This document shows positions 13,305 to 24,128 of a DNA stretch of 64,000 nucleotides, piece by piece. Positions within the stretch are counted from its first letter, which is position 1. Every line of letters begins with the position of its first letter. The stretch covers positions 1,178,001 through 1,242,000 of the forward strand of contig JAHYIO010000037.1 in the NCBI GenBank assembly GCA_020543525.1, given 5' to 3'. The DNA comes from Coriolopsis trogii (taxonomy: Eukaryota; Basidiomycota; Agaricomycetes; Polyporales; Polyporaceae). The position numbers were made by a program, and so were the translations under genes. The notes under the pieces were generated by a model. The model was not told the DNA's origin, searched no databases, and saw nothing but the letters and a program-made list of their open reading frames with translations.

Positions 13305-16300
13305 ATGAACGAAGCCAGTTCATCACACCACTCGTTCATCGCACCATTACCGCCATCCACGAAGTCCAAACTACGGTCCGCACAGATTCTCACCTCATTA
13401 CCTCAAATCGTCTCGGAGCTTATCCAGAACTCTCTGGATGCACAAGCGCAGAACATAGAAGTATCTCTTGACCCTGAGGAATGGGAGTGCTGGGTTCGCG
13501 ACGACGGGGTTGGGCTGTCTAAAGAAGGACTTGCCCTGTTGGCCGCCGGTTCGGAAGCAGGAAGGTATGGTGCGTACGGCATGCTCAGGTCAGCCTTTGA
13601 AAACCTAAGCGACTAAGTCTTAGGCAGGCACATCAAAGACCTACATGCCTGGCTCCCTTGACGAGACCGCATCGTTTGGTTTTCGCGGTGAAGGTACATG
13701 TTTACTTCCGTCTCGGACAGAGCCATCCATCATTCATGTCGCATGTAGCACTTGCTTCCACGGCTGATTTGTGCTGTCTGGAGATATCATCTCGAACTAA
13801 GTATTCAGCCGAGAATTGGTCAGTGATACTGAAGGTAGGACGTGAGATTGCGTCCCATAGGCATGCGTACTAATGTCCAAGCGTCTGTATTAGGGGGGAC
13901 AGACACTGTATACGGGTCCTTCGGTACGCTGGCGAAGAGAGTCTCAAGGTACTGTTGTGTCTGTGCGCGATGCGTTCTACAATGTCCGTAAGCGCATATA
14001 TACTCACAATGTCGCGCATACAGCCAGGTCTTACTTCCTCTACACAGCTACCCATACGAAGACTCTCACATCCGAGTCCTGCACGAACTCTCGACGCAGT
14101 CAAGAAGGAGGTGGAAACCTATGCATTGGTCTTCCCTTGCGTATGTTTTTCTGTAGCGCATGCGCGCAAAAGCGCAGGCATCCCAGGCGGTTCGAGAACC
14201 CGGGTCCTTGCGATCCCGAGGGTAAGTCAGATTGTTCACATGATTATCCTGTCGGACTCACCACAACTGGCAGACACCGTCGACGTTGGCTACTTTCCGC
14301 CACCTATATGGGAAAGCCCTCGCTCACGTATGCGAACCTTTCTTGCGGAAAGGCACTGTATAATTTACCCTCCTTTTAGAACGTCGAGGAAGTGGATGAA
14401 CGCTCCGGCGAGATGCGTATTCAAGGTTTCATATCCCTCGAAGGTGCACATTCAAAGGTGAGGTCGAGTTTCTCAATACTCAGCGAGTTGACGTTCAGTC
14501 CATCGTTCAGGCATATCAATTCCTATGTGAGACCAAGCGGACCTCCAGTATGCGTTATCTTACACTGTATGCAGATATCAACCGGCATTCCCTGGATACA
14601 TGCGAGCTTCACCGTAGCGTGGACAACACTTTCTCCCGAAGTTCGTTTGGCAAATATGTATGTCAAGCCTTCCCAAGTAACTTCACTCACGGCTGAGAAT
14701 GATAACATGCTAGGCTTACGATGAGGCGGGTGTGATGGATGCTCTCCATGATGGTCAATCTGGAAGAACTTGTGTTGCATCGAGGTCGTCAGCTCACCAA
14801 TTATGCAGCTGTGCGTCGCTCGCCGCGCAAAAGCGAGAAGAAACCTGTTTACGTCCTGAACATAACAATCCCGCCACAACAGGTGGATAATTGCCTAGAG
14901 CCAAGCAAAAGCACAATCCAGCTCCATGTAAATGTTCATACACTGTCAATGACTACCTACTGACGAAGCCTACCCGTAGAACTCCGCATCTGCCATTGCC
15001 TTTCTCGTCAACGTGGTTAAGAGCGTACTTATCCGACATCGTTTCCTTTTCCCTGCAAGGAGCAATGAGCGCACGGCGTCCCCTCGGAAGAAACGTAAGC
15101 TCGCGCAAGAGCACGATTTGTATGCGACATCCTCGAGCGGGCTGTTACATTCTTCTTCTCACCCGCGTAGGCACTTTTCTTTTGTGGAAGAGCCTGACAG
15201 ACGCGGATCTGCCCCTATGGTGGCGTCGTGCTCTATGAGCGTTCCGCAAGAACGCGGGGTTGTGGTTGGGAACGCTGATGGCGCCAGCACTATTCTGTGG
15301 ACTGACCCGAGCACCGGTGAATCCTTCATAATCGATGGTCGCACAGGGAACTCGTACCCACAACATACGCCCACAGCGCCTACACCAGAAGACACTCTCG
15401 CAGCTCCCGTTGTATGTCGAAGGACGCTCCAGGCCGGCATTCCGAGCGCTCGGAACGAAACGCCAGCGTGGATCACGGAGGCTCTGCAGACGAACGAGGC
15501 TTTCAGATTGGTGGAGCTCAAGATCCCTGCTGTCATCAACGATAGTGACTTACAGCATGGGTGCACGCGCGGTCATGCCTTCTCGCGCTCGGCCAAACAA
15601 AACGCAAATAGCGACCAACAATCGTTCGGGCCTTGGGATGCCTCTCGTCTAGCTCGATTTACCAGACAACACTTGCGGACCGCGCGCGTCCTCGGACAAG
15701 TCGATCGCAAGTTCATCGCATGTGTCTTCCGCCAGGATAGATCGTGCAACAGCGACGGCACGGACGAAGATGGGGCTTCCCTAGTACTCATCGACCAGCA
15801 CGCTGCGGACGAGAGAATACGGGTCGAGCGCTTCCTCAAGGACATCTGTGAAGGCTTTCTGTCGCATGGCGTCCGCCCTACACGCGCCGGCCAGCGCCCC
15901 GAAGATTATGGGTCAGGTGTGCTCACTCGAGCACTTGAACCTGCTGTGCACATTCTGCTCACAAGGCTCGAGGCCGAGAGAATACGCCGGTCAGCGGACG
16001 TGCGCGAGGCGTTTGCACGTTGGGGCGTGGTATTCGCCAATGCTGCGGTGCCTTCCAGGACGTCTGAAGCCGTCGAGTGCGGGGGCGAAGAAGCAGCATA
16101 CGTGCAAGTCGCCGTCAAGGCTGTTCCCGAGGTAGTCGCGGATAAGGTGCGATTCGGATGCCGTTGACTCGTTTTTTTCCGCTGGCTTCTTCGGGAGCGT
16201 CGCTTATTTGTCTCACACGATAGCTGCTTTCGGGAGACGAGCTGCGAGAGTTGGTGAAGGGATTTCTTGCGAAGCTCGAGACTGATGGGGTCGAGACCGT

Positions 16301-16747
16301 GCTGCAGGCCGGTACTAGTAGTCAGGTGGGAGGCCCTGATGGTGCAGGGTGGCAGAAGGCGCTGCGATGGTGTCCGCAAGAGCTCGTGGACTTGATCAAC
16401 TCCAAAGCGTGTCGAGGTGTGTGATTGCGCTATGGGCTCCGGGCTCACTGTGAGCTCAGGCTTTCGTGGTCTCAGGTGCGATCATGTTCAATGACACGCT
16501 CTCGCTGGAGCAATGCGAGGCGCTGGTATCGCAGCTCTCCGAGACGGCACTCCCATTTCAATGTGCGCACGGAAGGTGAGAGATTCGTGGCGGCTCATTC
16601 TGCACATAAAGGGAACGATGCTGACGGGGCGTGGACAGACCGTCGCTCGTGCCGTTGGTCGAGATACGTGGTGGCGAGGCCGCATGTGGTGTTGAGTCAA
16701 GGAGAATCAACTGGAAGTCGTTTGTACTCCCACCGGTACCGGGCTGA
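13305..16747 (+). CDS. MLH3: DNA mismatch repair / meiotic crossover protein MLH3
   Basis: Fifteen exons: 13305-13569, 13628-13693, 13749-13834, 13894-13983, 14048-14221, 14274-14327, 14380-14457, 14511-14526, 14575-14657, 14714-14753, 14809-14927, 14980-16146, 16224-16416, 16476-16575, 16639-16747; 2640 nt, 879 residues. N-terminal GHKL ATPase motifs: [17 protein letters not shown] and [11 protein letters not shown]. The C-terminal endonuclease is intact: [12 protein letters not shown] (the DQHAx2Ex4E metal motif), SKACRGAIMFND and CAHGRPSLVPL. The catalytic motif and the MLH3-type C-terminal boxes separate it from MLH1. Known role: with MLH1 it nicks DNA in meiotic crossover resolution and minor mismatch repair, in the nucleus. 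Exon 8 is only 16 nt. The variable linker (exon 12) contains a basic PRKKRKL nuclear-signal-like stretch. Confidence 0.93.
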
Positions 16748-17080
16748 GTAGAAGAATACTTGTGGTGGCGGGGCCGCGTATGCTGTTGAGTCAGGGAGTT
16801 GATTTCAGCACGTGCGGACCACCAGGATCACTCGAAACTGCAGTACGGTGACTACGCGGACGTAGTTTGTAGTGTCTGTAGAGCCAAGTGCGAGACTGAT
16901 CTGGAGTGATGAGCGCGTTGGACATCGATGGCCTGGATGATGTCACGCGAGCATAGGGTTACGATGACGTCATCCGGGTCTTGCCCTCATATACCGCTCT
17001 GCATTCTCGCCGAAGCTGAACTCTACTCGCAAACACCACTCACGCTTTACCGTCAACCTACACACATCACACATACCAGC
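16748..17080. other. Intergenic, MLH3 to SBDS-like gene
   Basis: No gene seen. The sequence holds a local imperfect duplication: a block around 16668-16694 (GTGGTGGCGAGGCCGCATGT) recurs near 16762-16785 (GTGGTGGCGGGGCCGCGTAT), each followed by TTGAGTCA. The segment before 17081 is C-rich promoter/UTR. Confidence 0.4.
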
Positions 17081-17695
17081 ATGGGTCGCGAACTTACGAA
17101 GATTGTGTACAGGCCCTCTGTGGAGAGCAACGAAGACTACATTATCATTGTGAACCCCGAAGAGGTACGAGCTCTTGCGCGATCTCTGGGTTGCAGGGAG
17201 CTCACGAGTGGCGTACGTATGTGCGTATAGTACAAGCGATGGAAGGCTGGAGGTACGTGCCTGCTTGTTCGCTTTGGACGACTGTTTCGCTGACAGGATG
17301 CCCGCAGAAACGTGATTGACCCGCGATTGTAGCACAAAGAGAGCCCGGGACTGACTGCATTCATGCCTGATCTAGGAGCATCCCATTAGCCGAGGTCGTT
17401 GATTGTGAGTCCCTGACCGCCACCACCGAGGCGAGATCAATTTTGACTCGAGATCTATGTAGCGTTCGAGGTGTTCTGGTCGAACCAGGGCGCGCAAGGG
17501 CTGCTGGGACGGCCGTCAAATCAGCAGCTGGAGAACGTGTTCGGGTCGTCAAAGGACGTGGACGTGATCCAGGCCATCCTGGAGAAGGGCAAGGAGGAGT
17601 CGGGCAAGGGGATCCGCACGGGAGGAGTGGCGACGAACCAGGCAAAGGGCTCGTTCGCGGTCGACACGAAGGGCAAGTCGACAACCGGGATCTGA
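17081..17695 (+). CDS. SBDS N-terminal domain protein (Rtc3/YHR087W-like)
   Basis: Five exons (17081-17164, 17231-17252, 17308-17311, 17376-17404, 17463-17695), 372 nt, 123 residues. The product matches the single-domain relatives of ribosome maturation factor SBDS: start MGRELTKIVYRPSVESN, core SIPLAEVVDSFEVFWSNQGAQG, then the LGRPSNQQLENVFG helix and DVDVIQAILEKGKE. Yeast Rtc3 is small, soluble and implicated in RNA metabolism and stress; the precise role is not settled. Exon 3 is a 4-nt micro-exon (AAAC) needed to keep frame between WKAG and SIPL; it yields WKAGETSIPL. Both flanking introns are normal in size (55 and 64 nt). Confidence 0.88.
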
Positions 17696-18163
17696 GTTGG
17701 GACTGTGGGACGGCTCGCGTGCCGATGTCGAGGCCGGTGCCTGGGGGAGCGATCGATGGGATGACGGACGTATGAAGTGTACAGCAGCCACTTGTATTCT
17801 TGACGTGAAGCACACTGTCCGCATTCTTGACGACGCGCGAGGGACTGCCCAGGACTGCCCTCGCCACGGCTGCCTCCAACAACCGCGGGCAGACGGGTGC
17901 AATCCACCGAGCAGGGAGGCCGAGGGAGAGCTCGAGGACGCACATACGGAAGCCGGGAAGGCGAGTGATGTCATGGGCCAAGGCGAGATTCTGTGTCGTT
18001 CGATGGGCATCGGGCACATCTGCCGCGGGCGTATAGATGAGATGCGAGGACATGGCAGAGCTCGTTTGTCGCGGCCGCTTTCTCGTAGGATCTCGCTCGT
18101 TCGCCCACCCTCCCTCTTCTCTCCCATCGGTTTCGACTGAGCGGGCAGCATACATACACGGAC
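17696..18163. other. Intergenic, SBDS-like to FAD oxidoreductase
   Basis: No gene supported on the plus strand. A long minus-strand ORF runs through this region and the following exon, but it mirrors GC-rich coding sequence and is treated as an artefact. Bases 18100-18163 are C/T-rich promoter sequence. Confidence 0.4.
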
Positions 18164-19697
18164 ATGCCAACCACAGTCATTCTCGGCGCCGGCATCATCG
18201 GCCTTTCCTCCGCACACCAGCTCGCCCTCCTCGCCCCGCCCGAGCACAGGATACACCTCGTCGAGCCCTCGCCCAGGCTCTTTGCCTCCGCCTCCGGAAA
18301 CGCCGCAGGCTTCCTGGCCAAGGACTGGTTTGCTCCCGCCATCGCGCCCCTTGGCGTCCTCTCCTTTGACCTCCATCGCACTCTCGCCGACGCCCACAAC
18401 GGCCGCGCCCGCTGGGGCTATTCCGAGAGCATCTCCTTCTCGCTCGATCACAACGACCAATTCGACAACAACAGCAGCGAGAGCCTCCCACCTCAGCCTT
18501 GTGTTGCTGCGTTTGCGGTCGACGCGATCGGTAAGGCATCCGACCTCGGTCCCGCAACCGACGCCGCCGACGCCGACGCTTCCGACGACGAGCCCAAAGA
18601 CTGGCTGCTCACCGGAGTCAGCCGCGCGACCACCGCTGCGGACCCAGAGGAGAATACTGCAGCTACCTCCGAAGGCAGCAGCGCATCGCACGTCCCCCGA
18701 TGGCTGCGCGCGAGGCCGGAGGCACTCGAAGTCCTCTCCGACCGCCGATCGACCGCTCAAGTGTGAGTTATCGCTCGCCTTTCGTCGTTTGTAAACGCGC
18801 TGTCCAACGTCTTGACCTTCCTTCCACAGACACCCGCGCAGGCTGTGTGAATTTCTTCTAGAGCAGTGTCTCGCGGCAGGCGTGATTCTCCATCACCCTG
18901 CCCGTGCGACCTCGCTTCTGCGGGACGAGAAGGACCCGGATGGTCTCACGCGCATCCGCGTCGAGTACCAGGGACAGGAACCCGACAGCCCCGATAGGTC
19001 CGACCGCGTCGTGGACATTCCATGCGAGAACATCGTCATCGCGGCCGGATGCTGGACCCCGCAAGTCTACACCACCCTCTTCCCGAACGCGAGCCGCATT
19101 CCGCGCGTGAGCCACCTCGCGGGGTACTCCCTCACCCTCAAGTCGAAGCACTGGCCGACGGTGCCCGTACCGAGCGCGCTCGACACCCCAGAGGACGCGA
19201 CGGTGTCCTCGTCCTCTCCGCCGCCGCCAGCCTCCTCCGTCGACTCGAGCCCGTGCCACGCCATCTTCACCGACGCGGGCGGGTTCGCCGCCGAGATCTT
19301 CTCGCGCACGACGGGCGACGTCTGGCTCGGGGGCCTGAACCCGTCCACGGAGACCCTCCCCGCACTGCCGACCGACGCACAGATGGATGCAGCCCAGGTC
19401 GAGCGTTTGCTCGCGGTCGCGCGCACCCTGTGCGGGGAGGACGTCGAGGTCCGGGGCGAGGCGCTCTGTTTCAGGCCGGTGAGCGCGACGGGGCGGCCGA
19501 TCATTGCGCGCATGCACGAGGCGGACCTGGGCGACGGGCTGAAGCCGACCGGGCTGAACGGGGCGGGCGGGGTGTTTGTCGCGACCGCGCATGGGCCCTG
19601 GGGGATCTCGCTGAGCTTGGGGACCGGGCGCGTCGTCGCGGAGTTGGTCTTGGGGCGGGAGACTAGCGCGGACGTGCAGGCGTTGGCGAGGTGGTAA
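18164..19697 (+). CDS. FAD-dependent oxidoreductase, DAO family (Tda3-like)
   Basis: Two exons (18164-18762, 18830-19697), 1467 nt, 488 residues. An N-terminal Rossmann dinucleotide-binding motif VILGAGIIGLSSA starts at residue 5, followed by SASGNAAGFLAKDWF; the C-terminal half has the FAD-contacting ENIVIAAGCWTP and the closing GLNGAGGVFVATAHGPWGISLSLGTG typical of DAO/glycine oxidase-like flavoproteins. Closest known type is yeast Tda3, a membrane-trafficking-associated oxidoreductase of unknown substrate. Lineage-specific acidic or Ser-rich insertions occur near residues 125-185 and 355-370. The gene is markedly GC-rich at third positions compared with neighbours. No targeting signal seen. 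Confidence 0.88.
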
Positions 19698-20783
19698 GTG
19701 CTCGATCTAGTGAGCTGTATGTCTGTGCATTCCTGCTCTGGGTTCTGGTGAAATAAGTGATGCTCGATTTCGCTCGGGGTTTCTGGGTTCGTTTCTGCTG
19801 GGTCTGTGGTGTGGGATTCGTGCTCGTTGTGATCTCTCCTTTCACCCTCTTTCGGTACGTTCTCTTGGCTTGGACGGTCCTTGATGTACTCTTTCTAGGG
19901 ACGGTGTGTTTGACTACAGCACGCGGCCGATGACGCCGTAGAAGCCTGTCTCTCGCCCGGCCGTGCAACAGGGCGAGCGGCGCAGAAGGCAAAGAAAGGT
20001 CTTGACACCCAGTTTCACATAAACGAAAAGAAAAAAAGAAAAAGACAAGCCATATACCGCAAAATCCTGGCTCTTCGCCGCCACAGTCTAGGCTTCCGAG
20101 GCGGCGCCGCGTGAGTCCACGCCATGCACGCAATTCTACTTTCTGCCTGTCTCCTTTGTCCCGCTCCCCGCTTCCTATACGTGGAAAGGAACGGCCTAGT
20201 CCACGTCAAGATTACTCTCTGATCTTCTCTTTAATTTGTGCCCTAGATTCCAGCCACCCGCTGTGCCGACCTACCAGCTACCACCGCTTGGAAGACGATG
20301 CTGACGCTAGAGAGGGGAAGGATCGTTTGCGGTGAGAGCTTGTATATCGTCCATCTATATGCTTCACCATCTGCCGTTCGCTGCCCCGTTTTGTTTTGAC
20401 ATTGAAGTACGCCCCATCAACGACTTGAACACCACGATCCTTTACTGCTCTTATTTCTTGCTACGTTTAACGTCCCCGTTTGATCATGTATGCGACCTCC
20501 TGACTCAAATGAGATGATTTCTAGGCCCGCCCGTTCGGATGTGCGAGCGATCGTGTGGCAGTGGCGCGGTCTACGATGAGGAATAGGTGCCGCGCACCAT
20601 AGGGGGCACCGGCGATGTCGAGGTGGCTCATCCTTATAATGCGATTTAGCCTGCATAGTTGGGAGCCAGTAGCATGGATGTTCATTTTCCTCGCCGCGTA
20701 CTATGACAAGCTACATATCACTGACAACCGAAGAGTGCCGTAACTTGCGACGCCCCGACGCCAGTACAGCGATACATGCACCC
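19698..20783. other. Intergenic, 1.1 kb
   Basis: No gene supported. It contains the convergent 3' ends of the FAD oxidoreductase and nicotinamidase genes and a purine-rich tract at about 20030-20046. A 156-codon minus-strand ORF (19663-20133) has a basic, low-complexity translation and overlaps the upstream gene's end; I consider it non-coding. Confidence 0.35.
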
Positions 20784-21557
20784 CTACTCGGACTCGCCCA
20801 AAGCCTTCACCCAGCCCAGCTCAGGGCCGTCCGCGTGAACGACGCGCACGCCCTTCTCGCTCAGGACCCCCACCGTCTCCACCCACGCCTCCGCCCCGCC
20901 CACACATCGCGTGCCCTCCTCGACGACGTACGTCCGCCACCCGAGCTCGGCCGCGTCCAGCGCCGTGCTCTTCACGCAATAGTCGCCCGCGAGCCCGACG
21001 ACGAACACGTCCGAGACGTCCGCGCCGCGCAGGCGCTCCGCGAGGTCGCTCACCGCGCTCGCCAGCGGCGGGTCGCGCAGCGGCGAGCGGAAGGCGGAGT
21101 ACATCTCCACGCGCGGCTCGGTGCCCTTGAGGACGACGGCGTCGAGCGCGCGCGCGTCGAGCTCGGGCACGAGCGCGTTCCCCGGCGTGCCGACCACGCA
21201 GTGCGCGGGCCAGAGGCGCGTCGGGTACGACTCGGCCGGGTTCGCCGGGTTGGTGATCGTGGTGGTGGAGGTGAAGGGCTGCGCGTTCGGGTGGTTGGAC
21301 GCGAAGGAGACGTGCGTCGGCGGGTGGTGGTCTTTGGTCGCGATCTTGAGGACGAAGGGGAGCTTGAGGAGGTCGTTGACGAGCGGGACGATATCCCGGC
21401 CCTCTGTGACCGCAAGCGAGCCGTTCTATGGAGACGGTGGGCGGGTCAGTTCGACAAGGAATAGCATGTGGATGGGCTGATCACGCACCGGAGGGCAGAA
21501 GTCCTCCTGAAGGTCTACTACTATGAGCGCCGGCCGGAAAGTAGGAGGTATCAACAT
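20784..21557 (-). CDS. PNC1: Nicotinamidase
   Basis: Two exons (21557-21489, 21425-20784), 711 nt, 236 residues. Isochorismatase-like hydrolase that converts nicotinamide to nicotinate and ammonia in NAD salvage, relieving nicotinamide inhibition of sirtuins. Catalytic triad is visible: Asp in LIVVDLQEDFCPP (residue 15), Lys in VVLKGTEP, and Cys 173 in GLAGDYCVKST. Metal-binding residues sit in ATKDHHPPTHVSF. Length fits the yeast enzyme (216 residues). A GTACGT...CACAG intron-like segment just upstream of the ATG suggests a 5' UTR intron. Confidence 0.95.
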
Positions 21558-21822
21558 CCTGTGCAATGCATGCAGAGGTCAACAACTCGCGTGAACGAAG
21601 GCGATCCGAACGTACTCAAGTCGTCAGGCAAGTTGTAGATGACAGTCCGTGCCAAGATAGACGGTGTGGTGGATGGACCGATAGAGTTGGATAGGACCGT
21701 CAATAATTACGATTAGATAGTGTGCGAACGCAATACATCAATCAGCTATTGACTATATCTACAGTCAGATCAGTTAGCAGTATCCAAGACGCAATGGCTG
21801 TAGCAATGTCTAGATGCCTCTA

Positions 21823-23819
21823 CTAGCGTGCGCCAGCAGTCTCTGCCCATTCCTTGCTGCCCATCTGGACCAGACGAGAACAACAGCGCGCGAACGCGAA
21901 GACTTCTTCTTCACCGGTGAACATCGAACTCGAGCCGACCATATCGCTTGACAGTCCCTGTGTGACGCACGGGAACATGTCAGTACGGCGACACCAGCTC
22001 GACGATGCTGAACGACGTACGAGATCATCCATAACACTTCGCATATGGTCGGAGATCTCGCCCTTCTTGCTGTTGGGATCGTCTGAGAAGATTTGGTATA
22101 TAGGCACCTCGGAAGACACAAAGAGCTTTGTCTGGGAAAGCAACCCATTCAACGTTCAATTCATCGGGCTGTACACAATAAAGCCGTACCTTGCTCTCAT
22201 AACAGGCTGCAGACACGGTTCGTCAATACAAACGCGTCATGATGAGGACATGATGACGTACCGTCAATGAATGTGATGAACCTGCGAGCCTGTAGCAGAT
22301 TTTAGTCTACCTCTGGGTATGCCGAGTCGAACATAGGCATACCATGTCCTTCTGCCCCAATTCCATCTTCGGAACATCCGTGACAAAGATCGTGCCAAAG
22401 TTCTTCGTGATCTCAATATAATCGGCCGCACTCATTGGTCTGCCGCATAAATCTAAGAAGCCAAACTTCGCTACAGTGCTCGAGCTCTCCGGGACAACAA
22501 TCTCGCGACCCCACGTATGTAGCTTGCGATTGCGCATCGGCGGGTCTTCAGGGTCGGAGGTGAAGGCTTTGAACAGCTTGTCGAACTCTGCCTTATTCTC
22601 GGGGGTGAGCGGGTCATAGTAGACGTGCGACAGTGTTCGAGGAATGCGGCGGTAATCTACTATGATGTGAGCATGGCTACTCGACTCCGATCCAGTAGAA
22701 ACTTACCAGTGCCGGAATCCAAGTCAGTCACCTCGAAACGCTCCTTCAACAGCTCTATGCAGGGAACGAAGCTCGATCGCTGGATCCCGTTCTTGTAGAG
22801 CTCGTCTGGGTGGCGGCTGGAGCGTATGAGAAACGCGAGGTCGACCATACACGGTAGTAGCTCACTTTGATGTAATGACACAGACGACGCCGTGATTGAG
22901 TAGCTTCTCGAACAGCTGTCGTAGGATCATCGCGTCGGCGATGTCGGTGACCTACACATCAAGGCTACAATCAGCCCGTGTCATGCACAGAAGACGATAG
23001 ACACGCTCACCGCACCTGGAACTCGTCGAAACACAGGACGTACGCTTCTTGAGCCAGGTCGCGAGCCACAGGATCGATAGGGTCTCCGCCTCCGTGGCCT
23101 AGCTTCGCCTTCGCAGCGTGTATGCGCTTGTGCACGTCGATCATGAATGCGTGAAAGTGTACACGTCGCTTGCGGGTGATGTGAGGGGGTAGTGTATTGT
23201 AGAATAAGTCCATGAGCATGGTCTTCCCGGTCCCGACGTCGCCGTACAGGTAGAGGCCTTTGAGCATCCGTTCGGGTGAGATGGCGGGGACTGCTGCAGC
23301 TGGACGAGAAAACAGGCGAGCAAACTGTCGTTCATACCTGGTTCGTATCACTCCGTACATAGATTGATGAGTAGTGATGACGCACAAGGGATGTGGCAGT
23401 CGGCGCGTGTGAGACGTGAGGTGGTGCATAGTCTAGGAGCTCATCATGTAGTCTTTGCAGCTTCTGGATTATCCGTACTTGGTGATCGTCCGGTCGCAGA
23501 GCACCAGACTCTACTAGTTTGTAGTATTGCTGGAGTGGGGACGATGCGCTTTCTAAGTATTAGGGGTGAGCATGACTGTCCGCAACGGAGACGGTGATTG
23601 GTGCTCACCACTAGCAGGAGGTATATTTCTCACACTCGAAATTGAAGCCTGCTCTCCCCCATAGTCCTTCTCATTCTGTATTGCGAGGGTGGAATTCTGC
23701 CGTATTCTCTGCGAGGTGACCGAGCGCAGAACGAGGCGACTGCGCGATCCGGAGAGTATCCGTCGTCGTAAAATGTTAGACAGTGGTTGCCGGAAACTTG
23801 CACAGCGCACCACGACCAT
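21823..23819 (-). CDS. AFG1: AFG1/LACE1-family mitochondrial AAA ATPase
   Basis: Ten exons (23819-23609, 23552-23352, 23299-23016, 22951-22866, 22816-22707, 22656-22343, 22289-22262, 22206-22190, 22131-22021, 21957-21823), 1497 nt, 498 residues. An Arg/Ser-rich mitochondrial presequence ([17 protein letters not shown]) precedes the P-loop ATPase: Walker [16 protein letters not shown] near residue 160, Walker [16 protein letters not shown] near 230, sensor [17 protein letters not shown], and the family tail [20 protein letters not shown]. Known members extract or help degrade damaged inner-membrane proteins such as cytochrome oxidase subunits. The exon 2/3 junction (donor at 23351) and the exon 6 acceptor (22656 versus 22659) each have a close alternative. 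One exon is only 17 nt. Confidence 0.92.
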
Positions 23820-24128
23820 TTGTAGCGAGGAAGAGAAGGACTAGAAGCAGCGTAGAAGGAGGAGGAGGGCTGTTGCAGGCTCGTTGACGTCGATGGTCAG
23901 GAATTGAGGCCCTTTGGCTGGCCCATTTCCCCGGAGTCCCGTGCCACCGGCCTCCGTATCTCATCTAAGCGCCTTCCGACGCGTCAATCTCATGCCAGGG
24001 ACGCTCAGGCATCTCACGCTTCCACACACCTCCGTACCATGCCGTTGAGGGCACACCTAACAGTGATCATTTTCGGACACAACAGCACACAATACGCTAT
24101 GTTTTCACTCCGCGTCAATACCTCTAAA
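23820..24128. other. Intergenic, AFG1 promoter and GH53 3' region
   Basis: 309 bases, no gene. Upstream of AFG1 there is a GAAGGAGGAGGAGGG purine block on the plus strand; the GH53 end is AT-richer. Confidence 0.4.

Noticed and set aside
17549..18760. 403-codon minus-strand ORF
   Set aside because: It is antisense to the SBDS-like and FAD oxidoreductase exons. GC-rich third positions on the real strand suppress stops on the other; the translation is Gly/Arg/Ala-rich without motifs.
18858..19592. 244-codon minus-strand and 214-codon plus-strand ORFs
   Set aside because: Both lie within FAD oxidoreductase exon 2 in other frames; composition is Arg/Gly-rich shadow.
19663..20133. 156-codon minus-strand ORF
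   Set aside because: Low-complexity basic translation over an A-rich tract at the convergent 3' ends of two genes.
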